A stretch of DNA of 64,000 nucleotides from Brevibacillus_D fluminis_A (GTDB taxonomy: Bacteria; Bacillota; Bacilli; Brevibacillales; Brevibacillaceae): the NCBI RefSeq assembly GCF_052072235.1, contig NZ_CM125436.1, positions 2,164,001 to 2,228,000 of the forward strand. The letters run 5' to 3'. Each line of letters starts with the position of its first letter. Within the stretch, counting starts at the first letter, position 1. Of the stretch, positions 7,666 to 16,179 are shown one piece after another. A program made the translations under genes and the position numbers. The notes beneath the pieces were generated by a model. That model was not told where the DNA came from and ran no database searches. It was given only the letters and a program-made list of their open reading frames with translations.

Positions 7666-10071
7666 ATGGGGCAAAAAAATGTGTGGTTTTCATGCGGTTT
7701 GACCGTCGCAGCAGGCTACTTGCTTTCCGCGTCGCTTGCATTCGGGCTGGTCATTTCGCTCTATCTAGTCCTATTGACACTTTGCCTGCTTGTTCCAAAA
7801 CAGTACGCTAAGAAGATCGTATGTTTGTTGATGATAGGGCTGATTGCCTCGGCCTATTATGCTTACTATGATTTCATCCACCGTTCTTTCCTGCAAGCGG
7901 CAGCGGAGCGCGAAGAGCGGCTCCATGTCTGGGGAAGCATCGACTCGCAGGTGAAGCGGGATGGCGACATCCTTTCGTTTTACCTGTTGGCCGAGCGTGC
8001 GGGCAAGACAGAAGCAGCGCTTGAACCGCTTGCACGGCCGGAACGAATTGCCGTTCGGGTCCGGCTGACAGAGGAGGGCCAGATTCGGCTCGTCGAACGT
8101 TATCGGCAAACGGATCGGCTCGGATTGTCTCTCGACTTGGCAATGCCACAGCATGCGCGAAATCCGCATGCGTTTGATTATGCAGCATACCTTTCTACCC
8201 AAGGAGTGACGGTGACCGGTTCGGGTACCTTTGCGGACGTATTCGCCTATCGGCAGGAGGCGACGGTTCAGCGGTTGTTCCAGGAATGGCAGGAACAAGC
8301 TGCCCGGCGGGTCGTACAATGTTTCTCCGATCCGGTTGCGGCAGGCTATTTGCAGTCGCTTTTGTTCGGCGTTCAGGAAGCGCCCGATCCGTCGCTGGTC
8401 GATCTTTATCGCGACATGGGGCTGATTCATGTGCTGGCGATCTCGGGGCTGCACGTTACGCTCGTCAGCATGTTCTGCATGCAGGCGCTTGCGTTGTGCC
8501 GGATGAAGGAAAAGCACGCGTTTCTTTTGACCTCCCTTCTGATCGGCGGCTATGTCATGCTGGTCGGAGCCAGCCCGTCTGCCATTCGAGCCGGTTTGAT
8601 GGGCGCCCTGTATTTGTGGGGACGCTTGCTCGACAAGCGGTGGAGCGGACTTGAGCTGCTTGGCGCCGCCCTTTTGGGCATGCTGATCGTATCCCCCTAC
8701 CAGATGTGGCAGCTCGGTTTTCAGCTATCCTTTTTGGTTACATGGGGGCTCTTGGTCTACGTGCCGCTGTTCATGAGCGTTCCGTTTCCGCGCAAAGCGT
8801 GGATGCGCTCCGCACTGGCCGTCACGACGGCCGCCCAGCTGGTTTCATTTCCTGTGATCATCTACTGGTTCCATCTCTCGTCACCGCTATCCTGGCTCGT
8901 CAATCTCCTCCTGGTCCCCATCCTCTCCCTTATCGTACTACCGATCGGCTACGTGGTGATTTTGCTCAGCTTCGTTCATCCGGCATTGGCGGTTTTGCCT
9001 GCGGCCGCAATTGAGCATCTGCTCAGCTGGCTCCATGGACTGCTCGCCATTATGGGGGAATGGCATGTTCCCTTTACCCATTGGCGGCATCCGGCATGGT
9101 GGTGGATGTTTGGGTACGGGGCGCTTTTGGTCGCCGTCCCCATATTTTGGCAGCGTGGCTACCATCGAAATCGTGATAAGATTGGGTATTGCGCCATTCT
9201 GCTGCTGCTCATTGCCCTGGCCAAAAATCCGTTTGCGAACGCAGGCGAGGTGCGCATCACGTTTCTTGATGTCGGGCAAGGGGACTCGGCTGTTGTGGAG
9301 ATCGGCAACCGGCTCGTCTACGTGATCGACAGCGGCGGGACACCGGTTTTTGCCAACGAACAATGGAAGAGGCGGCGCGATCCTTTTGAAGTAGGCAAAG
9401 ATACGGTGCTGCCGTTTCTGCGCTCGCGCGGAATCGAACGGATCGACCGGCTGGTGATGACCCATGGCGACTATGACCATATTGGCGGCTTCGGCGGTGT
9501 TTTGCCGCATATGGAAATCGCGGCAGCGCTGGTGAACGGGAAAGAGCCCGGTCACACGGAGCTGCAGCTGCATAATGAATTACGACGAAAAAAAATCCCG
9601 ATCGTGACAGGGCAGACGGGACAAAGCTGGCAGGACGGCCCGGATGTACGCTGGACATGGCTGAGTCCCGGTCTTGACCGATCGGTTGAAGATAATGATG
9701 CATCGATTGTCCTATTGTTGGAAGCATACGGCAAACGTATTTTATTTACAGGCGATATGGAAGAAGAAGTCGAGCAGCGTTTGGCGAACGAAGGACTTCT
9801 TCCGCCGATCGACGTATTGAAGGTCGGCCATCATGGCAGCAGGACGGGGACGTCAGAACTGTTGCTCGACCGAACGCACCCGGCCTTGGCGATCATTTCC
9901 GTCGGCCAAAAGAACCGGTACGGACATCCTGCACCTGAGATCCTGGCACGGCTGAAGGCTCGGGGCATCCAGACGATTCGTACCGATCAAAGCGGCGCGG
10001 TTACCGTGCGGATTGATCAAACGGGACTTGTTTGGGATGTTTCGCTGCGTTCACCCGCCATGCAAAAATAA
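7666..10071 (+). CDS. comEC: ComEC/Rec2 DNA internalisation channel
   Basis: An 801-residue polytopic protein that forms the transformation channel taking single-stranded DNA across the membrane. The order is an N-terminal membrane segment and DUF4131 region (to about 220), then the competence domain with many helices (LIHVLAISGLHVTLVS is its signature), then a C-terminal metallo-beta-lactamase domain from about residue 530 with DVGQGDSAVVEI, THGDYDHIGG and VGHHGSRTGTS. The metal ligands are present, suggesting an active nuclease fold. ATG 7666 follows GAGAGGGG; an upstream in-frame GTG at 7627 lacks a ribosome site. Full length, no frameshift seen. Confidence 0.93.
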   Translation: MGQKNVWFSCGLTVAAGYLLSASLAFGLVISLYLVLLTLCLLVPKQYAKKIVCLLMIGLIASAYYAYYDFIHRSFLQAAAEREERLHVWGSIDSQVKRDGDILSFYLLAERAGKTEAALEPLARPERIAVRVRLTEEGQIRLVERYRQTDRLGLSLDLAMPQHARNPHAFDYAAYLSTQGVTVTGSGTFADVFAYRQEATVQRLFQEWQEQAARRVVQCFSDPVAAGYLQSLLFGVQEAPDPSLVDLYRDMGLIHVLAISGLHVTLVSMFCMQALALCRMKEKHAFLLTSLLIGGYVMLVGASPSAIRAGLMGALYLWGRLLDKRWSGLELLGAALLGMLIVSPYQMWQLGFQLSFLVTWGLLVYVPLFMSVPFPRKAWMRSALAVTTAAQLVSFPVIIYWFHLSSPLSWLVNLLLVPILSLIVLPIGYVVILLSFVHPALAVLPAAAIEHLLSWLHGLLAIMGEWHVPFTHWRHPAWWWMFGYGALLVAVPIFWQRGYHRNRDKIGYCAILLLLIALAKNPFANAGEVRITFLDVGQGDSAVVEIGNRLVYVIDSGGTPVFANEQWKRRRDPFEVGKDTVLPFLRSRGIERIDRLVMTHGDYDHIGGFGGVLPHMEIAAALVNGKEPGHTELQLHNELRRKKIPIVTGQTGQSWQDGPDVRWTWLSPGLDRSVEDNDASIVLLLEAYGKRILFTGDMEEEVEQRLANEGLLPPIDVLKVGHHGSRTGTSELLLDRTHPALAIISVGQKNRYGHPAPEILARLKARGIQTIRTDQSGAVTVRIDQTGLVWDVSLRSPAMQK

Positions 10072-10084
10072 TTCTAAGCGAGAT

Positions 10085-10110
10085 GCAACCTTTTGGTTCA
10101 TGCCTGCGTC
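10085..10110 (+). promoter_or_regulatory. ECF-type promoter upstream of the sigma factor gene
   Basis: GCAACCTTTT with AAC at 10087-10089, a 17-base gap, then CGTC at 10107-10110. AAC-N16/17-CGTC is the known pattern for ECF sigma promoters in Bacilli, and it sits 19 bases before the sigma start. This suggests positive autoregulation. Confidence 0.6.
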
Positions 10111-10128
10111 GATAGAGGGGAGGACACG

Positions 10129-10677
10129 ATGGTTGAAGCAGAGCTGATCAAACGTGCGCAAGCCGGAGACCAGACAGCATTGGTCGATCTTTTGCGCCAA
10201 ATTGAAAATTCGGTCTACCGAAGCGCTTATTATATACTTGGTAATGAACATGACGCGCTGGATGCGGCACAGGAAGCCCTGATTCGCATCTATCGCAAAA
10301 TCCATACCTTTCAGGAAAAAGCCAAATTCTCTACCTGGGTACAAAGAATCGTGAGCAATGTCTGCATCGATGAATATCGGGCAAAAAAAGAAGCGATTTC
10401 CATCGAGGAGCATGAGTTGGTGATTCCGGACACACAGACGGTGGAAGAGGCGGTTCTTTTGCAAGATATGTCAGAGGAGATTCAGAGAGCGATCGGACAA
10501 TTGCCCGATCAATATCGCATCGTGGTTGTGCTGCGCTATTTGCAGGATTTTGCCTATCAGGAAATTGCCGAAGCGCTCGATTTGCCGCTCAATACGGTAA
10601 AGTCCTATTTGTTCCGCGCGAGGCAGCAGCTGCAAGAAAAGCTATTGGAGTACCAGGGGGGAGTGAGTAAACGATGA
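10129..10677 (+). CDS. ECF RNA polymerase sigma factor, SigW-like
   Basis: A 182-residue ECF sigma factor. Region 2 covers roughly residues 10-75, including YYILGNEHDALDAAQEALI and FSTWVQRIVSNVCIDEYR. Region 4 is at the C-terminus with the helix-turn-helix FAYQEIAEALDLPLNTVKSY. Region 1.1 and region 3 are missing, as expected for the ECF class. AGGGGAGG precedes ATG 10129; the upstream in-frame start at 10093 has no ribosome site. Its stop overlaps the next gene by 4 bases (ATGA), and that gene encodes its probable membrane anti-sigma factor. Overall pattern is closest to SigW-type factors, but the symbol is left open. Confidence 0.88.
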   Translation: MVEAELIKRAQAGDQTALVDLLRQIENSVYRSAYYILGNEHDALDAAQEALIRIYRKIHTFQEKAKFSTWVQRIVSNVCIDEYRAKKEAISIEEHELVIPDTQTVEEAVLLQDMSEEIQRAIGQLPDQYRIVVVLRYLQDFAYQEIAEALDLPLNTVKSYLFRARQQLQEKLLEYQGGVSKR

Positions 10678-11696
10678 ATCGGACAGAAGCGATGGACTTG
10701 ATACAACGACAACTGGATGGTGATTTGACACAGGAAGAACACATCGCACTGGAAGAACAGCTCCGGGTAGACAGCGAACTCCAGCTGTTCCGTCAACGTT
10801 TACAGCGGGTATCCGCGGAATTGCACAACCTGCCGCGCGTCACACCGCCGATCAGTTTGGTGGATGCGATCCTGCCGAGAATCGCGGCAGAGACGGCCGC
10901 TCCCCCGATTCAAAACGACGATTTTTCCTCACGCGAAGGCGAGCGCGGGCTGCAAACGCCGGCTGGCGTGCTGCGGCTGGACACAACCCAGGCAGAGCTG
11001 CAGCAGTCTGCCAAAAAACGGCTCCCCGTCTGGCTCGGCAAATCAGCGATCGGCGCGGTTGCGGCATGCTTGCTGATCGGCATGTTTTCCGCTTTTGGCG
11101 CTTGGAAGAAGAACGATCAGGGGCCGGCCCCTGCGGGAATACCAGGCAAAGACCAGCCTTTCGTCGTCGCACCGAAATCGGAGGAACAGCAAGAAACCAA
11201 GACCGATGACAAGAAAAACCCTGACAAAAAGACGGAGCAAAAGACCGAGAAGGATCAGGACAAAAAGACCGACCGGCAGCAATCGAAGAAGATGGATAAG
11301 CCGGTATCGAATAACCAAGGCAAAAAGCAGGACAGCAAAGGAAGCCAGTCTCGGCCTCCTGCTGCACCGAAAAAAGAAAAGTCGTCGCAAACGAAAGAAA
11401 CGGACAAATCCCGCCAGGAGCGAAACAATGAGTTCCTGAACGATCTGCGGGAGTATGTCAAAACGCACAAAGGCGTCGATGGCAATGACGAGGTCGACTG
11501 GGGGAAGCTCGATGAGCTGATCAAAAAGTCGATTGAGAATAATCGGCAAAAGTACAAGAAAGACAAAGACCCGCAAGGCTGGAAAGAGCTTGAAAAAATA
11601 TTGCAGGACCAAAAGCCGGGAACGAGCAAAGATGACAAGAAAGGGGAGAAAAAAGAACGCAGCAAAGGAGACAAACACGACGATCACGAGCAGTAG
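10674..11696 (+). CDS. Membrane anti-sigma factor with long charged outer domain
   Basis: A 340-residue protein coupled to the sigma gene by ATGA overlap. The cytoplasmic N-terminus (1-119) begins MNRTEAMDLIQRQLDGDLTQ, the outline of a zf-HC2 anti-sigma domain, but the usual His and Cys zinc ligands are absent. One transmembrane helix lies at about 120-143 (WLGKSAIGAVAACLLIGMF). The remaining 195 residues, expected outside the membrane, are extremely rich in Lys, Asp, Glu and Gln. A short, more ordered segment (RNNEFLNDLREYVKTHKG onward) lies at about 245-310. Anti-sigma function is inferred from position and topology. Confidence 0.75.
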   Translation: MNRTEAMDLIQRQLDGDLTQEEHIALEEQLRVDSELQLFRQRLQRVSAELHNLPRVTPPISLVDAILPRIAAETAAPPIQNDDFSSREGERGLQTPAGVLRLDTTQAELQQSAKKRLPVWLGKSAIGAVAACLLIGMFSAFGAWKKNDQGPAPAGIPGKDQPFVVAPKSEEQQETKTDDKKNPDKKTEQKTEKDQDKKTDRQQSKKMDKPVSNNQGKKQDSKGSQSRPPAAPKKEKSSQTKETDKSRQERNNEFLNDLREYVKTHKGVDGNDEVDWGKLDELIKKSIENNRQKYKKDKDPQGWKELEKILQDQKPGTSKDDKKGEKKERSKGDKHDDHEQ

Positions 11697-11850
11697 AATT
11701 TCGCTTTCGCACGGAGAAAATGACCGGAACCACCTGACAGCAGCCTGCATATCATGAAAGTACCAAGCACCCCCTGCTTACCGTTTGGGAAGAACGAATC
11801 CCGGGGCTTCTCCCTAAACGTTTACATAAAGGTGCAAAATCCCGTTAGGA

Positions 11851-11885
11851 AGAAGCCGCATGTGTGTTCCAGCGGCTTTTTCCAA
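11851..11885 (+). terminator. Terminator after the anti-sigma gene
   Basis: AAGCCGC (11853-11859) pairs with GCGGCTT (11872-11878), followed by TTTCC. It separates the sigma operon from the convergent 644-residue regulator gene. Confidence 0.75.
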
Positions 11886-11904
11886 AACGGTACAGGGGAC
11901 AAGC

Positions 11905-13839
11905 TTATGCGATGGCGCCGAGTTCTTTGGCTTTTTTCACAGCTTTCATGCGGTTTTCCACCTCAAGCTTGGAATAAATGATCGAGATGTAATTTTTGAT
12001 CGTGCTTTCCGAAAAATGCAGCTTCTCCGCGATTTCCTTGTATTTGTAGCCATCGGACAAATATTGCAAAATCGTGATCTCCTTGTCGGTGAGGCCAAAC
12101 GAAGGGCTGTCGGACAGGCGATCGATCGTTTCATCGTCGTTTCGTTCCGCAGGCTGGCCGGCTATTTTTCTGGCAGCCTCCAGCGTCAAAAAGGTGTTTC
12201 CGTTGTGAACCGTACGGATGATATGAACGAGGCTGGAAAGAAGAAACGATTTGTCCAGGAAGCTGTGGATATCGAGCTTGATTGCCTCCTTTGCCCAATC
12301 GAACGCAAGGGTGGTGGAAAAGGCAATGATTTTGCTGGCAGGCCACCGCTCCTTCAGCCGATCGATGGCATTTCGCTCATCAGGCTGGTGTACGTCAAAT
12401 AAAATAATATCCGGTTCGGATTCAATGGAGGCCGCAATCGCTTCCGAGCCAGCGGGCATTTGGGCAAGAATTCGCACATCCGTTTCGGACTCCAGCAAAA
12501 TTTTTATGCTTTCCGCAATCATGTCATGACTTGTGACCAGCAGCACACCGATCTGCTGTTTAACCTGACTGGCCCGAATCGGAATGCGCAGCGTATGCCG
12601 ATGGAGGGTCGGCGCTTTTTCCAGGACGTGATAATCCCCGCGCAAATTTTCCACCCTGCGTTTGATCGCCGCCACGATTTGCTCATCGAACCGTGCGGCA
12701 CCGCCGTATTCCGCATCTACCACAACCATGAAGTGCTCCTGTTGAAACGACACGACCAGATCGACACGGGATAGCCGATTTTCCCGAAAAGTCAAGGCAA
12801 ACAAATCTTGCAGGCAGCGGAGGATGGATACATTCGCAGCCGGCGAAAAATCGTATTCCTCGCCTACAACCATGAGATTGACAGAAGCATCATGGCCGGC
12901 CTGGTAATCGTCGATCATCGCGCGCAGCGCATGGGGAATGGGGACAGGTACGTTTCCGTTCAATTCCTCCAGTTTTTCCTTAATAAAGCGAATGTAAGTG
13001 GCAGAAAAGGTTGAAAGCTGAACCCGTTTTTGCTGGGGGTGCTCTGTCTCTTGCTCCGCGTGATGAAGCGATTCCCCATCCGGCCAGAGCGAGGAAAGCG
13101 AGCCGCCTACCGTTGTTTTCAGCTCGCGCAAAAGCCGGTTGCGCTCCTCCTGAACCGTGAGCCATTCCACCTGCTTCGCATACTCCTGCAAGGCATTGTT
13201 TTGCTGCTGGATCAGCATGTTGTGCTCCTGGAACTGTTGAAGCAGCTTTTGCTGATGGTCAGCGGAGTGGACATAATGGCTAAAGCGCGCTCCAAGCAAG
13301 GTCACGCCTGAAAGCACCAGCGTCGTCTCCAGGAGGAGCACCAGATTTGGCAAGAAAGCGGAGAACGACTCGATATACGGAAAAAAGAGTTCTCTCCAGC
13401 CGAAAAACGCCAGACAGCAGAAGACGAGGCTGGATAGCCCGATGTAGAGCGTCAACCCTACGTGTAAATAGATCAAGGATAAGGTCAGTACGACAAAAAT
13501 CATTTCAGGGGCTTGCGGAAAGAAATTGAACAGCCAAAGCTCAAAAAAGGTAAACAGCAAAAAAAGCGTCAAAAAGATATGCTTGAACCACTGCTTCAGG
13601 AACGACAGCTGGTTGCAGACGACGGCGATCAAGGACATCGTGACATAGCCGCTCACAAACAGCAGATGGGCGGAAGAAAAAAAGCCCATGTTCATCAATA
13701 TTGCGGTTTCCGCAAAACAGAAAATCGGAAGCAGCAAAAACAAAAGCAGCCTGTCCTTTTGCTCATCAACCTCCAATTTGCCGAAGATTTGCCGAACATA
13801 CTCCAGAACCATGCGAAATATCACCACTTTGCTCGTCAT
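11905..13839 (-). CDS. Membrane-anchored kinase-like/receiver/LuxR fusion regulator
   Basis: A 644-residue protein joining a whole NarL-type two-component pathway. Five to six membrane helices lie at about 31-184. A Gln-rich coiled coil covers 190-228. A HisKA_3-like helix EERNRLLRELKTTVGGSL (231-248) has Lys241 where the phospho-accepting His is expected. The ATPase-like region at about 300-425 lacks a recognisable N-box and G-boxes. A receiver domain covers 431-545, with phospho-site Asp482 in DIILFDVHQ and Lys530, but the usual acidic pair is Ser-His. A LuxR helix-turn-helix covers 582-640 (SDGYKYKEIAEKLHFSES). GAAGGAAGG precedes ATG 13839. It is divergent from a chemoreceptor. Probable role is a membrane-tethered transcription factor; its signal is unknown. 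Confidence 0.8.
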   Translation of the reverse strand: MTSKVVIFRMVLEYVRQIFGKLEVDEQKDRLLLFLLLPIFCFAETAILMNMGFFSSAHLLFVSGYVTMSLIAVVCNQLSFLKQWFKHIFLTLFLLFTFFELWLFNFFPQAPEMIFVVLTLSLIYLHVGLTLYIGLSSLVFCCLAFFGWRELFFPYIESFSAFLPNLVLLLETTLVLSGVTLLGARFSHYVHSADHQQKLLQQFQEHNMLIQQQNNALQEYAKQVEWLTVQEERNRLLRELKTTVGGSLSSLWPDGESLHHAEQETEHPQQKRVQLSTFSATYIRFIKEKLEELNGNVPVPIPHALRAMIDDYQAGHDASVNLMVVGEEYDFSPAANVSILRCLQDLFALTFRENRLSRVDLVVSFQQEHFMVVVDAEYGGAARFDEQIVAAIKRRVENLRGDYHVLEKAPTLHRHTLRIPIRASQVKQQIGVLLVTSHDMIAESIKILLESETDVRILAQMPAGSEAIAASIESEPDIILFDVHQPDERNAIDRLKERWPASKIIAFSTTLAFDWAKEAIKLDIHSFLDKSFLLSSLVHIIRTVHNGNTFLTLEAARKIAGQPAERNDDETIDRLSDSPSFGLTDKEITILQYLSDGYKYKEIAEKLHFSESTIKNYISIIYSKLEVENRMKAVKKAKELGAIA

Positions 13840-13861
13840 TTTTTGAATAACCTTCCTTCTT

Positions 13862-13890
13862 ATTATACATACCGACGGTCGGTTTGAATA
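13862..13890 (-). promoter_or_regulatory. Promoter with TetR-type operator in its spacer
   Basis: Minus-strand TATAAT (13867-13862) is a perfect -10, 23 bases upstream of the regulator start. Between it and a weak -35 (ATTCAA, ending about 17 bases upstream) lies ACCGACGGTCGGT (13871-13883), a 13-base inverted repeat with one central base. Inverted repeats of this type are typical TetR-family operators. A second pair, GGTC-N6-GACC, follows at 13891-13904. A repressor bound here would block the promoter. No TetR gene lies in the window. Confidence 0.55.
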
Positions 13891-14053
13891 GGTCGTTTTT
13901 GACCCAGTGATTCCCTGAGACTACAGAGGGGTGGACAAGTCAGGAGTATCGTCCATAACCTTCGGCACTGTTTCGCGAAAATGCGGGCCCTTTATCATGG
14001 GGAGGATTCGCTTGTACGAAATATCGGCGAAAAACAGAGGCGGGGGGAACAGA

Positions 14054-16093
14054 ATGAAAAGTATCAAAGCGAAGGTCATGGTCATTTTATCCATCATCTC
14101 GGTGGTTACCTTTGCACTTTTGTCTATTTTTAATTATGTGCAGTTCAAAAGCGAGAGCCTTGCATCGGCAAAGCGCAACCTTTTGTTACAGGTCGAGAGC
14201 GAATCAACGCATTTATTCGGCGTACTGGATAAGGCGGGCAAAGTGTCCAATACGCTTGGGTATACGATTTTGCATGAAGGCCCGCAAAATATCTCCTCTG
14301 TGGAAAAAACCGTAATGGGCGTAGTCGAATCGGAGAGCACCATCCTCGGCGGAGGCTTTTGGATGGAGCCGAATCAGTTTGATCCGACAAAGCGCCTGTA
14401 CGCCCGCTATGCGCTGAAGGACCAAGCCGGTGCCAAAATTGTGCCGCAGTACAGCGGGGCTTACGATTACCTGCACGATGACTGGTACCGGACCGGCTTT
14501 GTGGACAAGCAGTACGCCTGGACGGAGCCATACGCCGATCCGGTAACGAAAATCCAGATGATCACGGCGTCCAGTCCGATCCGCAAAGATAACAAGATCA
14601 TCGGGATCATCACGATGGACATCGGCCTTGCCGATTTGAAAAAAAGCGTGGAAAAACTGAAAGTAGGGACTACAGGATACGGCTTCGTCGTTTCGCAAAC
14701 CGGCGCGATGGTTACGTCCGTTGATGCGAATGCCCAGGAAAAGCGCACCATATCAGACGACAAAGATTATCAGCAAAACGAGCTGGGGCAAAAAATCGCC
14801 AAGGCGAGTGAAATCGCGATGACGGAGGCCACAATCAAAGGGAAGCCGAGCTTTGTGACGTATGCGCCGATCGGCAGTACAGGGATGGTGCTGGTCACCG
14901 TGCTGCCATTGCAGGAATTGATGGACCCGATCAATCAAAACTTGTACAAGAGCACAGCATTGTTCCTGGGAGCGCTCTGTGTTTTCCTGCTGCTGCTGTA
15001 CATTTTTATCCATCGGCAAGTGACCCTTCCCCTGCAACATCTGAGCACGGCGATCTTTGAGATGGTGAAAAAGCGGGATTTGACGACAAGCTTTCATTCC
15101 AGACGCAAGGATGAAATCGGCGAGGTGGTCACCGCACTCAGCCAATTTACGCGCGAGCTGCATGGGATTTTCCAGCATGTCGATCAAAACGCGCAGCAGG
15201 TGCAGGAATATGCGGCTGCTTCCGCGCGCAAAGCGAAGGAAGCGGCGCGGGCATCCGAACAAGTCACCGATGCCATCGCACAGGTAGCGGTAGGCACCCA
15301 TCATCAAATGCAAGGCTCCCGGGAAAGCGCGCTTGCCATGGAAGAGATGGCACTGGGCATCGTTCGGGTGGCGGAGGCATCGCAGGTGATGGCGGAATCA
15401 TCGATCACGATGGAACGTGAGGCAGAGGTTGGAACCAATGCGGTTTCCAACGTCGTCCGGCAAATGGATACCATCAACCTGTCTGTGCAGCAAACGTCCG
15501 GCGTCATCAAGCGGCTCCATCGCCGCTCGGAGGAAATCTCCCAGATCGTCAGCGTCATTACGCAAATTTCGTCGCAAACCAACCTGCTGGCATTAAATGC
15601 TGCCATCGAGGCTGCACGTGCAGGAGAGCGCGGAAAAGGGTTTGCCGTTGTCGCGGATGAAATTCGCAAGCTTGCCGAGCAAACCAACCAATCTGCGGGC
15701 ATGATCGCGAAGCTGATCACCGAGGTTCAGTCGGACACGACCATTACGGTTGATTCGATGGAACAGGAGATGCAAGAGGTTCATGAAGGGATTCGCGTCG
15801 CATTGGAAAGCGGCGATGCGTTCGGGCGCATTGTCGACGCGGCGCGGAGTGTGAACGATCAGGTGCAAGGCGTATCGGCCATTTCGGAACAAATGTCCGC
15901 TGGCAGCGAGCAAGTATCCGCCTCCATTTTGGAGCTGTCCAAAATCGCTGAGAAGTCTGCCCGATCCGCTAGCGACGTCGCGCAATCGGCGCAGGAACAT
16001 TTGCAAACGTTTAAAGAGATGGAAGCGTCCGCTGAGGAAATGAGCAGCATGGCGACGCGATTGAAAGGGCTGATCGGCCAGTTTACGATTTGA
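14054..16093 (+). CDS. Methyl-accepting chemotaxis protein with Cache sensor
   Basis: A 679-residue transmembrane chemoreceptor. Helix 1 is at about 6-24. An extracellular double-Cache ligand domain covers about 30-280, with typical segments such as YDYLHDDWYRT and YADPVTKIQMITASSPI. Helix 2 is at about 290-308 (FLGALCVFLLLLYIFIH). A HAMP linker comes next, then a long cytoplasmic signalling coiled coil whose hairpin tip is QTNLLALNAAIEAARAGERG. It would pass ligand signals to CheA. The Cache fold suggests a small-molecule ligand such as an amino or carboxylic acid, but none can be named. ATG 14054 follows GGGGGG; earlier in-frame starts have no ribosome site. Divergent from the fusion regulator. 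Confidence 0.92.
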   Translation: MKSIKAKVMVILSIISVVTFALLSIFNYVQFKSESLASAKRNLLLQVESESTHLFGVLDKAGKVSNTLGYTILHEGPQNISSVEKTVMGVVESESTILGGGFWMEPNQFDPTKRLYARYALKDQAGAKIVPQYSGAYDYLHDDWYRTGFVDKQYAWTEPYADPVTKIQMITASSPIRKDNKIIGIITMDIGLADLKKSVEKLKVGTTGYGFVVSQTGAMVTSVDANAQEKRTISDDKDYQQNELGQKIAKASEIAMTEATIKGKPSFVTYAPIGSTGMVLVTVLPLQELMDPINQNLYKSTALFLGALCVFLLLLYIFIHRQVTLPLQHLSTAIFEMVKKRDLTTSFHSRRKDEIGEVVTALSQFTRELHGIFQHVDQNAQQVQEYAAASARKAKEAARASEQVTDAIAQVAVGTHHQMQGSRESALAMEEMALGIVRVAEASQVMAESSITMEREAEVGTNAVSNVVRQMDTINLSVQQTSGVIKRLHRRSEEISQIVSVITQISSQTNLLALNAAIEAARAGERGKGFAVVADEIRKLAEQTNQSAGMIAKLITEVQSDTTITVDSMEQEMQEVHEGIRVALESGDAFGRIVDAARSVNDQVQGVSAISEQMSAGSEQVSASILELSKIAEKSARSASDVAQSAQEHLQTFKEMEASAEEMSSMATRLKGLIGQFTI

Positions 16094-16107
16094 ATGATGG
16101 TTTCTTG

Positions 16108-16140
16108 AAACGGGACGGGCTTGGCTCACCCCGTTTTTTC
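16108..16140 (+). terminator. Terminator after the chemoreceptor gene
   Basis: AAACGGG (16108-16114) pairs with CCCGTTT (16130-16136) and runs into TTTC. Confidence 0.75.
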
Positions 16141-16179
16141 CTCTACAATAGACAAGATGGGGAAAGGGGGCTTGCGCAG

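Noticed and set aside
11161..11690. Lys-rich coding stretch that looks repetitive
   Set aside because: The amino acid composition is biased, but there is no fixed repeat unit at DNA level, so it is not a tandem repeat or CRISPR array. No CRISPR, insertion sequence, tRNA or rRNA gene was seen in the window.
14021..14028. GCCGATAT on the minus strand, resembling a sigma-D -10 near the chemoreceptor gene
   Set aside because: It points away from the chemoreceptor and has no TAAA at the required distance.
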